The translations under genes were made by a program, and so were the position numbers. 64,000 bases of DNA from CAVYEM01 sp963767635 (GTDB taxonomy: Bacteria; Vulcanimicrobiota; Vulcanimicrobiia; Vulcanimicrobiales; Vulcanimicrobiaceae): contig CAVYEM010000001.1 in NCBI GenBank assembly GCA_963767635.1, forward strand, positions 496,001-560,000, read 5' to 3'. The notes beneath the pieces are model-generated. The model saw only the letters and a list, made by a program, of their open reading frames with translations, had not been told where the DNA came from and made no database searches. Of this stretch, positions 17,815 through 27,324 are shown in pieces. Every line of letters starts with the position of its first letter. Within the stretch, counting starts at the first letter, position 1.

Positions 17815-18759
17815 TTATTGTAGTCCGCGATGATTTCGAACGGTTGGAGGCCCGGATCGGGGCCGGTTCAGCCTGCGCATGATCGGCGGAATTTCCGCCG
17901 GGATCTCGCGCGCCAGAAACCCGATCCCCATCCTGCGCGCGAGTGCTAATCCGGCTTGCGCGTGCAGGAACACGCCCCACACGGCAGCTTGCGCGGGCGT
18001 TGCGCCGCGTCCGAGCAGGCCGCCGATGATGCCGGCCAGGGTGTCGCCGGATCCGGACGTGGCCAAACCGACGTGCCCGCGCCGATTGCAATACAACTCT
18101 CCCTCGGGGGTGGCGACGTACGTGACGGCGCCCTTGAGCGCGACCACCGCTTGGAAGCGCCGTACCGCTTGCCTGACGTGCGCAATGGGATCCGCCTCGA
18201 CTTGCGCGCGCTCGCACCGCAGCATTGCGGCCATCTCGCCCGCATGGGGCGTCAGAATCGCTCGACCGCACAGCGGTTGCGCCATCTCCGGCCGCGTCGA
18301 GAAAAACGCCAGAGCGGCCGCGTCTAGCACGACGGGTGTTTCGAGCCTAGCCAGAACCGCCGCCAGCAACTCGCCGCACGCATCGCCGGACGCCATGCCC
18401 GGACCGAATACCAGCGCATCCGCCGCGTTGGCACGCCGCAGGACCTCCGAGGCGCATGCCGGCGCGATAGCTCCCGAGGCGTGCTCGCGGAAGGCCGCGA
18501 CCAGCGCTTCGGGCACTGCGGCGGCGACGTGCAGCGCGATGCTCGCACCCGTGCCGATTTGCAGCGTTCCGGCGCCCGCCCGCAGCGCCGCCGTTGCCGC
18601 CAGGATCACCGGCCCCGGCATCTGCCGGCAGCCCGCCACGACAAAGGTGCGTCCGCGCGCTTCTTTGTCGCCCTTCGCGGGTTCGGGCAGCGGCCATTCA
18701 CGCAGCAGCCGGGGGCCGATCGTGCGGAATTCGGCAGCGGCGGCGTTATTTCGGGGCAA
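17815..18759 (-). CDS. nnrD: ADP/ATP-dependent (S)-NAD(P)H-hydrate dehydratase
   Basis: A 314-residue enzyme of the YjeF C-terminal (ribokinase-like) family, which repairs hydrated NADH and NADPH using ADP or ATP. Family marks are visible: G-x-x-x-M-x-GP near the start of the domain, AGAGTLQIG, LVFGPG, TPHAGEMA, ALKGAVT and the anion-hole motif TSGSGDTLAGIIGG. The N-terminal epimerase domain found in many homologues is absent. The gene overlaps the upstream phosphatase gene by 14 bases, so they share a transcript. The final residues after RRLN are Arg/Pro-rich and could be read past a true stop. Confidence 0.9.
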   Translation of the reverse strand: MPRNNAAAAEFRTIGPRLLREWPLPEPAKGDKEARGRTFVVAGCRQMPGPVILAATAALRAGAGTLQIGTGASIALHVAAAVPEALVAAFREHASGAIAPACASEVLRRANAADALVFGPGMASGDACGELLAAVLARLETPVVLDAAALAFFSTRPEMAQPLCGRAILTPHAGEMAAMLRCERAQVEADPIAHVRQAVRRFQAVVALKGAVTYVATPEGELYCNRRGHVGLATSGSGDTLAGIIGGLLGRGATPAQAAVWGVFLHAQAGLALARRMGIGFLAREIPAEIPPIMRRLNRPRSGPPTVRNHRGLQ

Positions 18760-19510
18760 CGGGCACGTCGGGGCTGCGGGTGACGGTTTCGCCCGCTTCG
18801 CGGATCGGCGTGACGAAATTGTACGTCTCGAGCTGCAAACCGGGATGCGTTCGATGAGCGCGATAGGCGGTAATGGAACAATTCGCGACGTCCGCAGCCG
18901 CGTCCACGGAGAGTATCTGCTCTTCGGTCATATTTTCCAAAAGATAGCGGAAGCACAAAACGATGACCTGATGTGAAACGATCGCGACGCGCTCGCCGCG
19001 ATACTCGCGCGATAGCGTGTCGAGCAGACTGCGCAATCGAAGGATGACGTCGGTCCAGCTTTCGCCGCCCGGAGGCCGATAGTAGAATTTGCCCAGCCGC
19101 CGGCGCATCTGCGCTTGATCGGGGTAGCGCTGCTCGATTCCGGTTCGTGTGAGCCGGTCCAGTATGCCGAACTCCTTTTCGCGCAGGCGCTCGTCGATTC
19201 GAATCCGGACGCCGTCCCATTGGGCTGCGCGTAGCGCGATCGAGGCAGTCTGGCGCGCACGAACGTAGGGCGAAGCGAATACGACGTTCGGAGCGGGACT
19301 GTTATCCTTGAGCCAGTCTCCGAGCGCTTCGGATTGTCTACAGCCAAGATCCGAAAGCGGCACGTCGCAGTCCCGCGGCTCGATGGCGATCGTCGAGAGG
19401 CCCTGCGCGAGCGCGAGATCGCGTGCGACGTTTCCGGCGCTTTGTCCGTGGCGAATCAGCAGCAGTTCAGCGGGCCATTGCGGATCGTCCTCGATTGCGC
19501 CATCCTCCAA
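18746..19510 (-). CDS. Histidine phosphatase family protein
   Basis: A 254-residue phosphoglycerate-mutase-like phosphatase. The catalytic RHG is in LLLIRHGQS (near residue 20). The second Arg is in SPYVRARQTA, the acid region in LREKEFG, PPGGESW follows, and the second catalytic His is in VAIVSHQ. The substrate cannot be told from sequence; 2,3-bisphosphoglycerate-type or alpha-ribazole-type phosphatases are options. The start used is a TTG with no strong ribosome site, so it is uncertain. It is translationally coupled to nnrD downstream. Confidence 0.85.
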   Translation of the reverse strand: MEDGAIEDDPQWPAELLLIRHGQSAGNVARDLALAQGLSTIAIEPRDCDVPLSDLGCRQSEALGDWLKDNSPAPNVVFASPYVRARQTASIALRAAQWDGVRIRIDERLREKEFGILDRLTRTGIEQRYPDQAQMRRRLGKFYYRPPGGESWTDVILRLRSLLDTLSREYRGERVAIVSHQVIVLCFRYLLENMTEEQILSVDAAADVANCSITAYRAHRTHPGLQLETYNFVTPIREAGETVTRSPDVPVAPK

Positions 19511-19607
19511 GCAGAGCCGTATGCGGCAACGTGTACTTACCCGTTCGCGCCCCGCTTCTCAGCGCAGCTTGAGCGGTGCTTGTTACGGTAGCGGAAAAGG
19601 AGCAGGC

Positions 19608-20123
19608 ATGTTGAGAGGACTGATCGCCGGAATTCTACTGGCCGTTTTCGGCGCCGCCATCGCTGGCTACGTCATCATTCGCACGGGAACCATTCCCGCC
19701 AATGCGGACGATCGGCCGCCGAAGTTCGAAGCGTGGGCCGCTCGCACGTCGCTGCATGCGTCTCTGCGCCGAAGCGCGCCGCGCGTGCTCAATCCGCTCG
19801 GGGCAACGGACGAAAACGCCATTGCGGGCGTCAAATTGTACGCGCGCAACTGCGCGGTGTGTCACGGTGATTCCGCCGCGGTGGCAACCAATATTGCTAA
19901 AGGGCTGTATCAAAAACCGCCGCAGTTGGCCAAAGACGGCGTCGAAGACGATCCGGCGGGAATGACGTACTGGAAGATTTCGCACGGGCTGCGCTGGACG
20001 GGAATGCCGGCATTCGGCAAGACGCTGAATCGAACGCAGATCTGGCAGGTCACGCTCTTTTTGCAGAACATGGATCACCTCTCGCCGGCTGCCCATAAAG
20101 CCTGGCGAGCGGTGAAGGTCTGA
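19608..20123 (+). CDS. Membrane-anchored c-type cytochrome
   Basis: A 171-residue protein with an N-terminal membrane anchor (LRGLIAGILLAVFGAAIAGYVII) and a single haem-binding motif CAVCHG near residue 83. The likely axial Met is in GMPAFG near residue 143. This is the layout of a one-haem cytochrome c held in the membrane and facing the periplasm. The ribosome site AAAGGAG lies a few bases before the ATG. The longer frame from 19308 runs into the divergent phosphatase gene and is rejected. No oxidase genes are adjacent, so the electron partner is unknown. Confidence 0.85.
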   Translation: MLRGLIAGILLAVFGAAIAGYVIIRTGTIPANADDRPPKFEAWAARTSLHASLRRSAPRVLNPLGATDENAIAGVKLYARNCAVCHGDSAAVATNIAKGLYQKPPQLAKDGVEDDPAGMTYWKISHGLRWTGMPAFGKTLNRTQIWQVTLFLQNMDHLSPAAHKAWRAVKV

Positions 20124-20140
20124 AGAAGAGCTTCCGAACG

Positions 20141-20530
20141 CTACCGCGCGGGTTGTGAGATAGGTTTTGCGACGAACGTGTACGGATCGTTTGCGTCCGT
20201 GAACGCGGTTCCGACGATGACGCCGCTTTTCACGCGTGCGTCCACGCGTAGCGGCTGCGCGGTGCCGATGTCGAGCCAAATGCGATCGCCGGTCTGCCCG
20301 CCTACAACGGCGACGAACAGCGAACTATAGTCGGACGGGAAGTAGTATCCGTGCAGGATTCCACCGTTGATCGTTATGTCGAGCGTGCCCGTATACGGGG
20401 CCGGGGCGCCGTAGAGCTGCGTCATCGCAGTGGAGTAATGGACGGATGCATCGGTCGGTGCGGCAAGCGCGACCGCCGGAGCGAGCAGCAAACCGACGCT
20501 TGCCGCAAAGATGAGGAATGTGTTTCTCAT
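20141..20530 (-). CDS. Small secreted protein of unknown function
   Basis: A 129-residue protein with a signal peptide (MRNTFLIFAASVGLLLAPAVALA). The mature part is beta-rich: YTGTLDITINGGILHGYYFP, then RIWLDIG and IVGTAF. I do not recognise the family. The ATG at 20530 begins the signal peptide directly. A longer form from 20578 would overlap the divergent regulator gene. It converges on the cytochrome gene with a 17-base gap. Confidence 0.6.
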   Translation of the reverse strand: MRNTFLIFAASVGLLLAPAVALAAPTDASVHYSTAMTQLYGAPAPYTGTLDITINGGILHGYYFPSDYSSLFVAVVGGQTGDRIWLDIGTAQPLRVDARVKSGVIVGTAFTDANDPYTFVAKPISQPAR

Positions 20531-20535
20531 GGAAA

Positions 20536-21505
20536 ATGATAACGCTCGAAGATGCCGGTTTGCTACGCATGCGCGCAATGAGAAACGACGGCCTGGATCT
20601 GCGCCGCGTCCCGATCTGGGAACGCGTCGCGATGGTGCTCCAGCGTTCCGATGGCCTCGGCGAGAACGAGTGCTGCGAGATTGTGCTGGACGTGGAACCG
20701 CATGCGCTTACTCGCCGCATCGAGGAGATTCGTCCCGGGCAGTTCTCGTTCGTGCACCGCGAGCTCGGCGACGGCGAATGGCATGCCACGCTCACGCGCC
20801 TGCAGCCGGAACGCACCGAATCGCTGCTGCAGACTGCGCTGCATCGCAATGCCGCGTTCTCGCGGCTGGACGGAACGGCGCGCGAAACGTTGAGCGAGCG
20901 CATGAGCGAGTACTCCGCACGCAAAGGCCAGACTGCTTTGCGCTGAAAACACCGAACGCGCGACCCTAGGGATTGTGCTCGAAGGAACCGTAGCCGTCGT
21001 GATGGGGAGCGAATCTCGCAGGCGCGCGCTTTTCGATCTCTATCCGTTCGATACGTTCGGCGAAATCGAGTTCTTCGATCGCGGACTGGCGATTGGAAGC
21101 ACCGTTGCGCGCTCGACGTTCGTGCGATACGCCGCCGCTCCATACGAAGTCGTGCGCGAGATCGGCATGCGCGATCCCGAACTGCTCATTTCGCTGGCAG
21201 CGGCCGCTTCACAACGCAGCCGCGCGCTGGTGCGCGCGGTCGCCGCGCACGTCTCTCAGTCGATCTTGGCACGCGTCGCCGGCGCGCTGTTGCCTTATGC
21301 CGTTCCGGAACGTGGCTTGCATCCATCGCTTGCGCCGCTGGCGAACATGACGCAAGCGCAAGTGGCGGCGTCCGCCGGCACGGTCAAAGAAGTGGCCGCG
21401 CGCGCGATCGCGCAGCTGGAGCATGCGCAAGCGCTGCGGCGCGAGCGGGGCCGCATCCGCTACTTGGATCGCTCGAAGCTGCTCGAGATCATCGGTCGAT
21501 CGTGA
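20536..21505 (+). CDS. DUF2249-Crp/Fnr-type regulator, frame-shifted
   Basis: The first frame encodes a DUF2249 domain (LDLRRVPIWERVAMVLQ through RPGQFSFVHRELGDGEW) and then the start of a cyclic-nucleotide-binding-like domain (FSRLDGTARETLSERMSEY), stopping at 20946. The next frame continues AENTERATLGIVLEGTVAVV, completes that domain, and ends in a Crp-type helix-turn-helix (MTQAQVAASAGTVKEVAARA). The shift lies at about 20925-20940. Joined, this is one regulator of about 320 residues. DUF2249 occurs in proteins linked to nitric oxide or haem sensing, so redox control of the nearby cytochrome is possible. The exact start (20518, 20536 or 20569) is unsure. Confidence 0.75.
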
Positions 21506-21640
21506 ACCGCTCGGTCGGCCGGTTCGCCCATTACGTACTCCCCAAATAAACCGGAGCAAGTGGCCCGCTACTACACGATCGTTTTGGATTGGGTGAGTTC
21601 TCATAATATGCAATAACGTTGCGGGAAGCCCAGCGCGATC

Positions 21641-21979
21641 GTGAGCTTTTTGCGTAAATGGCTGCGTCCGCAGCGCCCGCCGGGCGTCGCGCTTCATCCC
21701 ACGCGTGCCGTCGAACTCGACGTTCCCGCCGCGCAAGCGTTCGAACGCGCGCGCTACGGCGTGGAACACGTCTTGGGCGGCATCGTGCGCGAGTCGCAGG
21801 GCGGCACCCTCGAGGCCGCGTTCGGCTTGATCGATTCGGAACGCCTGACGATCGCCGTCGAGCCCTTGTCTCAGAACCGTAGTCGCGTCACGGTGGAAAG
21901 CCGGCGCCGTGCCGGATCCGATCCTGGTTTGCGCTCTCCGTATGTCGACGCGTTGTGCGCGTTTTTACTCAGCGAATAA
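21641..21979 (+). CDS. Conserved-looking protein, possible SRPBCC-type fold
   Basis: A 112-residue protein starting at a GTG, with no signal peptide. The pattern (a beta strand VELDVPAAQAFERAR, a middle section ending EAAFG, then RLTIAVEPL and SRVTVESRR) resembles the start-related SRPBCC fold, though the similarity is loose. A TAATAT (21604-21609) upstream could be a -10 box. The 3' end overlaps that of serS on the other strand by 11 bases. Confidence 0.5.
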   Translation: MSFLRKWLRPQRPPGVALHPTRAVELDVPAAQAFERARYGVEHVLGGIVRESQGGTLEAAFGLIDSERLTIAVEPLSQNRSRVTVESRRRAGSDPGLRSPYVDALCAFLLSE

Positions 21980-23253
21980 TTTCTGCGCCTACGTACGGCA
22001 CGAGCACCGGCGGAATGAGAATCGTTCCGTCGCGCTGCTGATAGTTTTCCATAATCGCCAGCATCGTGCGGCCCACGGCCAGCCCCGAACCGTTCAGCGT
22101 GTGCACGAGTTCGGGCTTGCTTTTTGCTTCACGCCGAAAGCGCATCTGCGCTCGGCGCGCTTGAAAATCCGTGTCGTTGGAACAGGAGTCTGATTTCGCG
22201 ATACGCGCGGGCGCTGGGAAGCCACACCTCGAGATCGTAGGTTTTGGCTGCGTTGAATCCCGTGTCGCCCGCGCACAGGGCCACGACGCGGTAAGGCAGT
22301 TCCAATTCCTGCAGCAGCGCTTCCGCGTCGGCGGTGATCTCTTCGAGGGCCGCAAAAGATCGTTCCGGCGCGCTGTACCACACCAGTTCCACCTTTTCGA
22401 ATTGGTGCTGGCGAATCAGCCCGCGCGTGTCCTTGCCTGCAGCTCCGGCTTCTTTCCGAAAGCACGGCGTGTACGCGGTGTACTTGCGCGGCAATTCTTC
22501 CAGGCTCAGAATCTCGCCGGAATGCAGCGCTGCCAGCGGAACCTCGGCTGTGGGGATCATGAACAGGTCTGCGTCCACGTCGACGAACATCGCGTCGGAA
22601 AATTTCGTGAGCTGCCCCGTTGACCACATCGTCGCCCGCGTCACCAACATCGGTGGAATGACTTCGAGATATCCCCTCGAAGCCGCGCGATCCAAAAAAA
22701 ACTGGACGATGCCGCGTGAGAGCCGGGCGCCTTGGCCTTTGATGATCGAAAAGCGGCTGCCCGAAAGTTTGGCGGCGCGTTCGAAATCCAAGATGTCCAG
22801 CCGTTCACCCAACTCCCAATGCGGGAGCGGTTCGAAATCGAAACTGCGCGGCGTCCCCACGGTGCGCACGACGATGTTGGCGGACTCCTCGTTGCCGTCG
22901 GGGACGGAATCGTCCAGCAGATTGGGCGATTGCGTGAGCAGTTCGCGGAGCGGCGAGTCCGGATTGTCGACCGCCAGCGCGCGAGCGTGGGCGTCGGCGC
23001 TTGCGATCCGCGCCGTAAGTTCTTCCAGCCGGCTCTTGCTTTCACGCGCTGCAGCCGCTTTATCCGGCGCTTTGCCGATCTGGCCGGACAAGCGATTCTT
23101 CTCCGCTTGCGCCCGTTCCAGTTCGGTTAAGGCGGAGCGGTACTCCGCATCCAAACGCAGAACGTCGTCGACGAACGACGCATCCTGACCGCGACGCTGC
23201 GCCGAACGCCGAACGCGATCGGGGTCGCGGCGAACGAGTGAAATATCCAGCAT
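21969..23253 (-). CDS. serS: Serine-tRNA ligase, frame-shifted in this sequence
   Basis: Class II aminoacyl-tRNA synthetase that charges tRNA-Ser. The N-terminal coiled coil is at about residues 30-100. The catalytic domain shows PTAEVPL, motif 2 (CFRKEAGAAGKDTRGLIRQHQF) and, after a frame change, DTDFQARR and motif 3 GLAVGRTMLAIMENYQ. The first frame reads to LPSARAYREI and then turns to nonsense, ending at 22129; the correct continuation is in the next frame and ends at 21969. The shift lies at about 22190-22200. Since serS is essential, this is almost surely a sequence error. The ATG faces that of moeA directly. Confidence 0.9.
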
Positions 23254-24519
23254 ATGGAAGAACGGCGCTTTATGCGAGGCAACAGTGCGCTCCTACCCGG
23301 AGCAGGATTCGACGTGGCGGCGTTGCTCGCGCCGCAGCAGGCGCTCACGCTCTATTTCGCGCGCGCCGGCGTTCGGGCGCCGCAATCCGAACGCGTGCCG
23401 CTCGGCAACGCCTTCGGTCGCATTCTCGCACAGCGCATCGTTTCCGATGCGGAATATCCGGCGGCGCCGCGCTCGGCCATGGACGGTTACGCGGTTCGCT
23501 CCGAAGAGTTGCCCGGGCGCCTGCGCGTTTGCGGTGAGATTCGAATGGGTCGCGAATGGACGACGGATTTACCGGATGGCGGCGCGGTGCGCATTCCTAC
23601 GGGCGGCATGGTGCCGGGCGGCGCGGATGCCGTCGTTCCGCTGGAAGACGTAACGGTGCACGGAGATGCGATCGAGGTGCGCGCGCGCGTGCCGGGCGGG
23701 GATTGCATTACGCCGCGGGGTTCCGACATGCACGCCGGCGAGACACTGCTCGAACGTGGCCATCGCATCGGCGCAGCGCAGCTCGGCGTGCTCGCAACGC
23801 TGGGAGTCACGTCCGTTCCCGTGTTTTGCCGGCCTATCGTCGCGGTGATGTCGAGCGGCGACGAATTGGTGGACGCCGGCGAGGTTCCCGGACCGGCGCA
23901 AATTCGCGATTCCAACCGGTGGGCCGTTGCAGGAGCGCTGCGAGCGCTGGGCGCGCACGTGCGGCACGTTCCCAATGTTGAGGACGATGGGACGCGCTTG
24001 GAGGCGGCGCTGCGCGAAGCGCTCGGAACCGCGGACGCGCTCGTATTGACCGGCGGCTCGTCGGTAGGGCCGCGCGATCACACGGCGCGCGTCGTCGAGC
24101 GGCTCGGCTCTCCGGGCCTCATCGTGCACGGACTTCGCGTCAAACCCGGCAAGCCGACCGTTTTGGCAAGCGTGGACGGGAAGCCGGTCGTTGGTTTGCC
24201 GGGCAATCCCGCTTCGGCGTTGATGATTCTCGAGGCCGTGGCCGCCCCGATCTTCCGCGTTCTGGCGGGCAGCGTGGAACACGCATCCCTGCGCGTCGCG
24301 CGTCTTGGCAGCGGCTATCGCAAACGCGAGGGATGGACGTGGTTCGTGCCGGTGGTTCTCGATGAGGCGAACGGCGAATGCCTAGTGTATCCGCTGGAAC
24401 TGCGATCGAGTTCCGTGAGCCTGCTCGCGCGCGCAAGCGGTTTCATGACGCTGGACGAATCGGTAGAAGCGCTGCCTGCAGGCGCCCAGGTTCGCGTGAG
24501 CACATTCATCGGGAGTTAG
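23254..24519 (+). CDS. moeA: Molybdopterin molybdenumtransferase
   Basis: A 421-residue MoeA that inserts molybdate into adenylated molybdopterin. Visible marks are the MoeA N-terminal signature PRSAMDGYAV, then IPTGGMVPGGADAVV, the MogA-like domain with SSGDEL and LTGGSSVGPRD, and GLPGNPAS in the C-terminal third. moaC and moaB homologues lie near 55 kb. The ATG at 23254 abuts the serS ATG on the other strand, leaving no intergenic space; MRGNSALLP at 23272 is an alternative start. The downstream aminotransferase begins 11 bases after the stop. Confidence 0.92.
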   Translation: MEERRFMRGNSALLPGAGFDVAALLAPQQALTLYFARAGVRAPQSERVPLGNAFGRILAQRIVSDAEYPAAPRSAMDGYAVRSEELPGRLRVCGEIRMGREWTTDLPDGGAVRIPTGGMVPGGADAVVPLEDVTVHGDAIEVRARVPGGDCITPRGSDMHAGETLLERGHRIGAAQLGVLATLGVTSVPVFCRPIVAVMSSGDELVDAGEVPGPAQIRDSNRWAVAGALRALGAHVRHVPNVEDDGTRLEAALREALGTADALVLTGGSSVGPRDHTARVVERLGSPGLIVHGLRVKPGKPTVLASVDGKPVVGLPGNPASALMILEAVAAPIFRVLAGSVEHASLRVARLGSGYRKREGWTWFVPVVLDEANGECLVYPLELRSSSVSLLARASGFMTLDESVEALPAGAQVRVSTFIGS

Positions 24520-24530
24520 GGCCGAAGAGG

Positions 24531-25652
24531 ATGACCACCACCGATCCGGACGCGCAATTCTTGGCGGCGCCGCATATCGAGGCGATTCCGCTGGTGACGC
24601 CGTTCATCGGGCCTGAGCAGCTCATGCGTGAAGGGGGCCATACTGCGCTTCTCCGCTTGGGCGCGAACGAAAGCAACTTCGGTCCTTCGCCAAAAGCAGT
24701 ACACGCTATGGCGGTGCAACTGCCGCACATCTCATGGTACGGCGATCCCGAATCGTACGATCTGCGGGCGGCGATCGCGGCGCGGGAAGGCTGCGCGATC
24801 GAGAACGTCTGCGTCGGATCCGGTATCGACGATCTCATGGGTTTGGCGGTGCGCGCGTTCGTGGCGCCGGGTGCCACGGCGCTGACGACGCTTGGAACGT
24901 ATCCGACGTTTGCCTATCACGTAACGGGCTTCGGCGCAAACCTGCGGACGGTGCCGTATCGAACGGACGGCGGCATCGACGCCGATGCGCTTGCGCGCGC
25001 GGCGCGCGAACTGCGCCCGGCCATCGTCTATTTGGCCAATCCGGACAATCCGAGCGGAACGCTGTTGACGCGCGCGCAGATTTCAGCGCTGTTCGAATCG
25101 CTGCCGCATGAATCGCTGCTCTTTTTGGACGAAGCGTACGGCGATTTCGTGCAAAACGACGAAACCTTCCCCGCGAGCCCGAACCCGCGCGTGCTCCGCG
25201 TGCGGACGTTTAGCAAAGCGTACGGCATGGCCGGCGCGCGTATCGGCTACATGATCTCCACTTCCCGAAACGTGCAAACGTTTCAAAAAATCCGGCTGCA
25301 CTACGGCGTGAACCGCAACGCACAGATCGGCGCACTGGCCGCGCTCGCGGATACGGAGTTTCACCGCCATGTGGTCATGGAAGTTGCCAAAGGGCGCGAG
25401 GACTATTACGCGCTCGCTCGCGCGCTGGGGTGCGGGTATCTGCGTTCGTGGACGAATTTCGTCTGCATCGATTTCGAATCGAACGAACGGGCGACGGGAG
25501 TGATGAATGCGTTGCTCGCAGCAGGGGTGTTCGTTCGAAAACCCGGCGCACCGCCGCTGGATCGGTACGTGCGCATTTCGGTCGGAACGCCGGCCGAGCG
25601 CGCCGAGTTTGCCGCGCGCCTGCGCGCGGTGCTGAAGCGGCTGGACACGTGA
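24531..25652 (+). CDS. Class I/II aminotransferase, HisC-like
   Basis: A 373-residue PLP-dependent aminotransferase. RLGANESNFGPSPKA at the start, ANPDNPSGT, LFLDEAYGDF and the PLP-lysine region TFSKAYGMAGARIGY match the histidinol-phosphate aminotransferase group. No other histidine genes are adjacent, so aromatic or other amino acids are possible substrates. The ATG at 24531 has GAAGAGG just upstream; the longer frame overlaps moeA and is rejected. The stop overlaps the next gene's GTG (GTGA), so the two are coupled. Confidence 0.85.
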   Translation: MTTTDPDAQFLAAPHIEAIPLVTPFIGPEQLMREGGHTALLRLGANESNFGPSPKAVHAMAVQLPHISWYGDPESYDLRAAIAAREGCAIENVCVGSGIDDLMGLAVRAFVAPGATALTTLGTYPTFAYHVTGFGANLRTVPYRTDGGIDADALARAARELRPAIVYLANPDNPSGTLLTRAQISALFESLPHESLLFLDEAYGDFVQNDETFPASPNPRVLRVRTFSKAYGMAGARIGYMISTSRNVQTFQKIRLHYGVNRNAQIGALAALADTEFHRHVVMEVAKGREDYYALARALGCGYLRSWTNFVCIDFESNERATGVMNALLAAGVFVRKPGAPPLDRYVRISVGTPAERAEFAARLRAVLKRLDT

Positions 25653-26374
25653 GGTACGCGATCCTTTCAGACGTTCACGGTAATCTCGAGTCGTTGAGAG
25701 CGGCCCTCGCGCTGCTCGAGGCCGACGACACGGTACTGTGCTTGGGCGACATCGTGGGCTATGGACCGAATCCCAACGAGTGCGTGCGTTTGATTCGGGA
25801 GCGCGCCGCGGACACGGTACTGGGCAATCACGACGTAGCGGCGGTGGACAATTTCGGCGTGGAGTATTTCAATCCGGCCGCTCGCCGCGCGATCGAATGG
25901 ACGCAAGGCGTGATCGATACGGAGGCGCTGCATTGGCTCAACGGTCTGAGCTACGAGATTCGGCATCCGGGCTTCTTGATGGTGCACGGCGCGCCGGTGC
26001 ATTATTTCGAATACGTGCTCGACAAACGGCATGCCGGCGCCGCCTTCGCCCGTACCGACGCGCCCCTGATTTTCATCGGGCACACGCACATCGCCGAATA
26101 CTACGCGCTCGAACCGGACGGCAGCATATCGCACGCGCACATGCAGCATGGGGGTGCACTGACGCTGGAGGACGGTAAGCGGTACATCATCGACGTCGGC
26201 AGCGTCGGGCAGCCGCGCGATCTCAATCCGCAGCCGTGCTTGGTTTTTTACGATGATCGCCGCCGGCACGTGCAGTGGGTGCGCTACGACTATGCGATCG
26301 GTGAGGTGCAGCAGAAAATGGTGGACGCGCAGTTGCCGCCGGCGCTTGCCGCGCGTTTGGACGTGGGAAGATAA
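25649..26374 (+). CDS. Metallophosphoesterase (YfcE/calcineurin-like)
   Basis: A 241-residue phosphoesterase with the metal-ligand series of the family: DVHGN near the N-terminus, GDIVGYGPNPNEC, GNHD, then VHGAP and GHTH near residue 148. The double-metal centre looks complete. The substrate is unknown; close relatives act on phosphodiesters or diadenosine compounds. It starts at a GTG inside the aminotransferase stop. It is cytoplasmic, with no signal or membrane segment. Confidence 0.85.
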   Translation: MRYAILSDVHGNLESLRAALALLEADDTVLCLGDIVGYGPNPNECVRLIRERAADTVLGNHDVAAVDNFGVEYFNPAARRAIEWTQGVIDTEALHWLNGLSYEIRHPGFLMVHGAPVHYFEYVLDKRHAGAAFARTDAPLIFIGHTHIAEYYALEPDGSISHAHMQHGGALTLEDGKRYIIDVGSVGQPRDLNPQPCLVFYDDRRRHVQWVRYDYAIGEVQQKMVDAQLPPALAARLDVGR

Positions 26375-26382
26375 CCCCTATA

Positions 26383-26800
26383 GACGACGGCCGTTGTTTT
26401 GCGTGCGGTCCCGACAACGAGCACGGCCTGCAGTCTGCGTTTTGAAAAACGCGGCGAGGCCGGCGTGCACGCTCGCACGACGCTGCGCGAGCAGTTTCAG
26501 GGCTGGCGGGGCATCGCGCACGGCGGCATCGCGCTCTGTCTGCTCGACGAAGCGATGGCGCATGCCGCAGGCGCCGCCGGCTATCGCGGCGTGACCGCCA
26601 GCATCGACGCGCGCTTTCGCAAACCTGTCCCGTTGGACGTGCCGCTCGAGATCGAAGGGCATGTGAAGTGGATGCGGCGCAACGTGCTGGAAGTGCGCGC
26701 GCAAGTAACGGATGCGCGCGGCACCGTGTTGCTCGAAGCCGAAGGACGTTTCGTGGCGCAGGGCCGGATCGAAGACGTGCGCGACCGTAGAAGTCTATAG
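26383..26800 (+). CDS. PaaI-type hotdog thioesterase, frame-shifted
   Basis: One frame reads DDGRCFACGPDNEHGLQ (a zinc-like CxxCGP N-terminus common in this subgroup) and stops at about 26448. A second frame takes over at about 26430-26437 with LRFEKRGEAGVHAR, then the hotdog core IAHGGIALCLLDEAMAHAA and ASIDARFRKPVPLD. Joined, this is a single-domain acyl-CoA thioesterase of about 138 residues. The true start codon is unclear: the first frame opens with ATA GAC GAC, and no ATG/GTG/TTG lies between it and the previous gene's stop. It sits between the phosphoesterase and smpB. Confidence 0.7.
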
Positions 26801-26803
26801 TTG

Positions 26804-27295
26804 ATGGCTAAATCGAAAACCGAGCGCAAGGCGAAAGAGCAGGACGCACGCAAAAACGACTCGCCGGCGGTAGACAATCGCCGCGCACGTCATCTTTTTC
26901 ACATTCTGGAATCGCTCGAAGCCGGCATTGCGCTCACGGGCACCGAAATCAAATCGATCCGCCAGGGCGGCATCAGTTTGAACGAAGCTTACGCGCGCGT
27001 GCGCGACGGCGAGATCTGGCTGCTCGGGATGCACGTCCCGGCGTACAAACAAGGCAGCTTCTCGAACGTCGAACCCAACCGGCCGCGAAAGCTGCTGCTG
27101 CGCAAAGATCAGATCGTTCGTCTGGGCAGCCGCGCCGCGGAAAAAGGGCTCACGATCGTGCCGCTGCGATTGTATTTCACGCGCGGCAAAGTCAAGGTCG
27201 AGATTGGCTTGGCTCGCGGCAAGAAACTCTGGGACAAGCGGGAGACGGTGCAGCGGCGGGACGTCGAACGGGAAATCGCGCGCGGCGCACGGTGA
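26804..27295 (+). CDS. smpB: SsrA-binding protein
   Basis: A 163-residue SmpB, which binds tmRNA and rescues stalled ribosomes. Diagnostic stretches are ARHLFHILESLEAGIALTGTEIKS, GGISLNEAYARV, MHVPAYKQGSF, RPRKLLLRKDQI and the basic C-terminal tail KKLWDKRETVQRRD. The ATG at 26804 is chosen over a TTG one codon earlier. The tmRNA gene itself is not in this window. Confidence 0.95.
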   Translation: MAKSKTERKAKEQDARKNDSPAVDNRRARHLFHILESLEAGIALTGTEIKSIRQGGISLNEAYARVRDGEIWLLGMHVPAYKQGSFSNVEPNRPRKLLLRKDQIVRLGSRAAEKGLTIVPLRLYFTRGKVKVEIGLARGKKLWDKRETVQRRDVEREIARGAR

Positions 27296-27324
27296 ACGAG
27301 CTGAGCAGAACGGCGGCATAGCGC

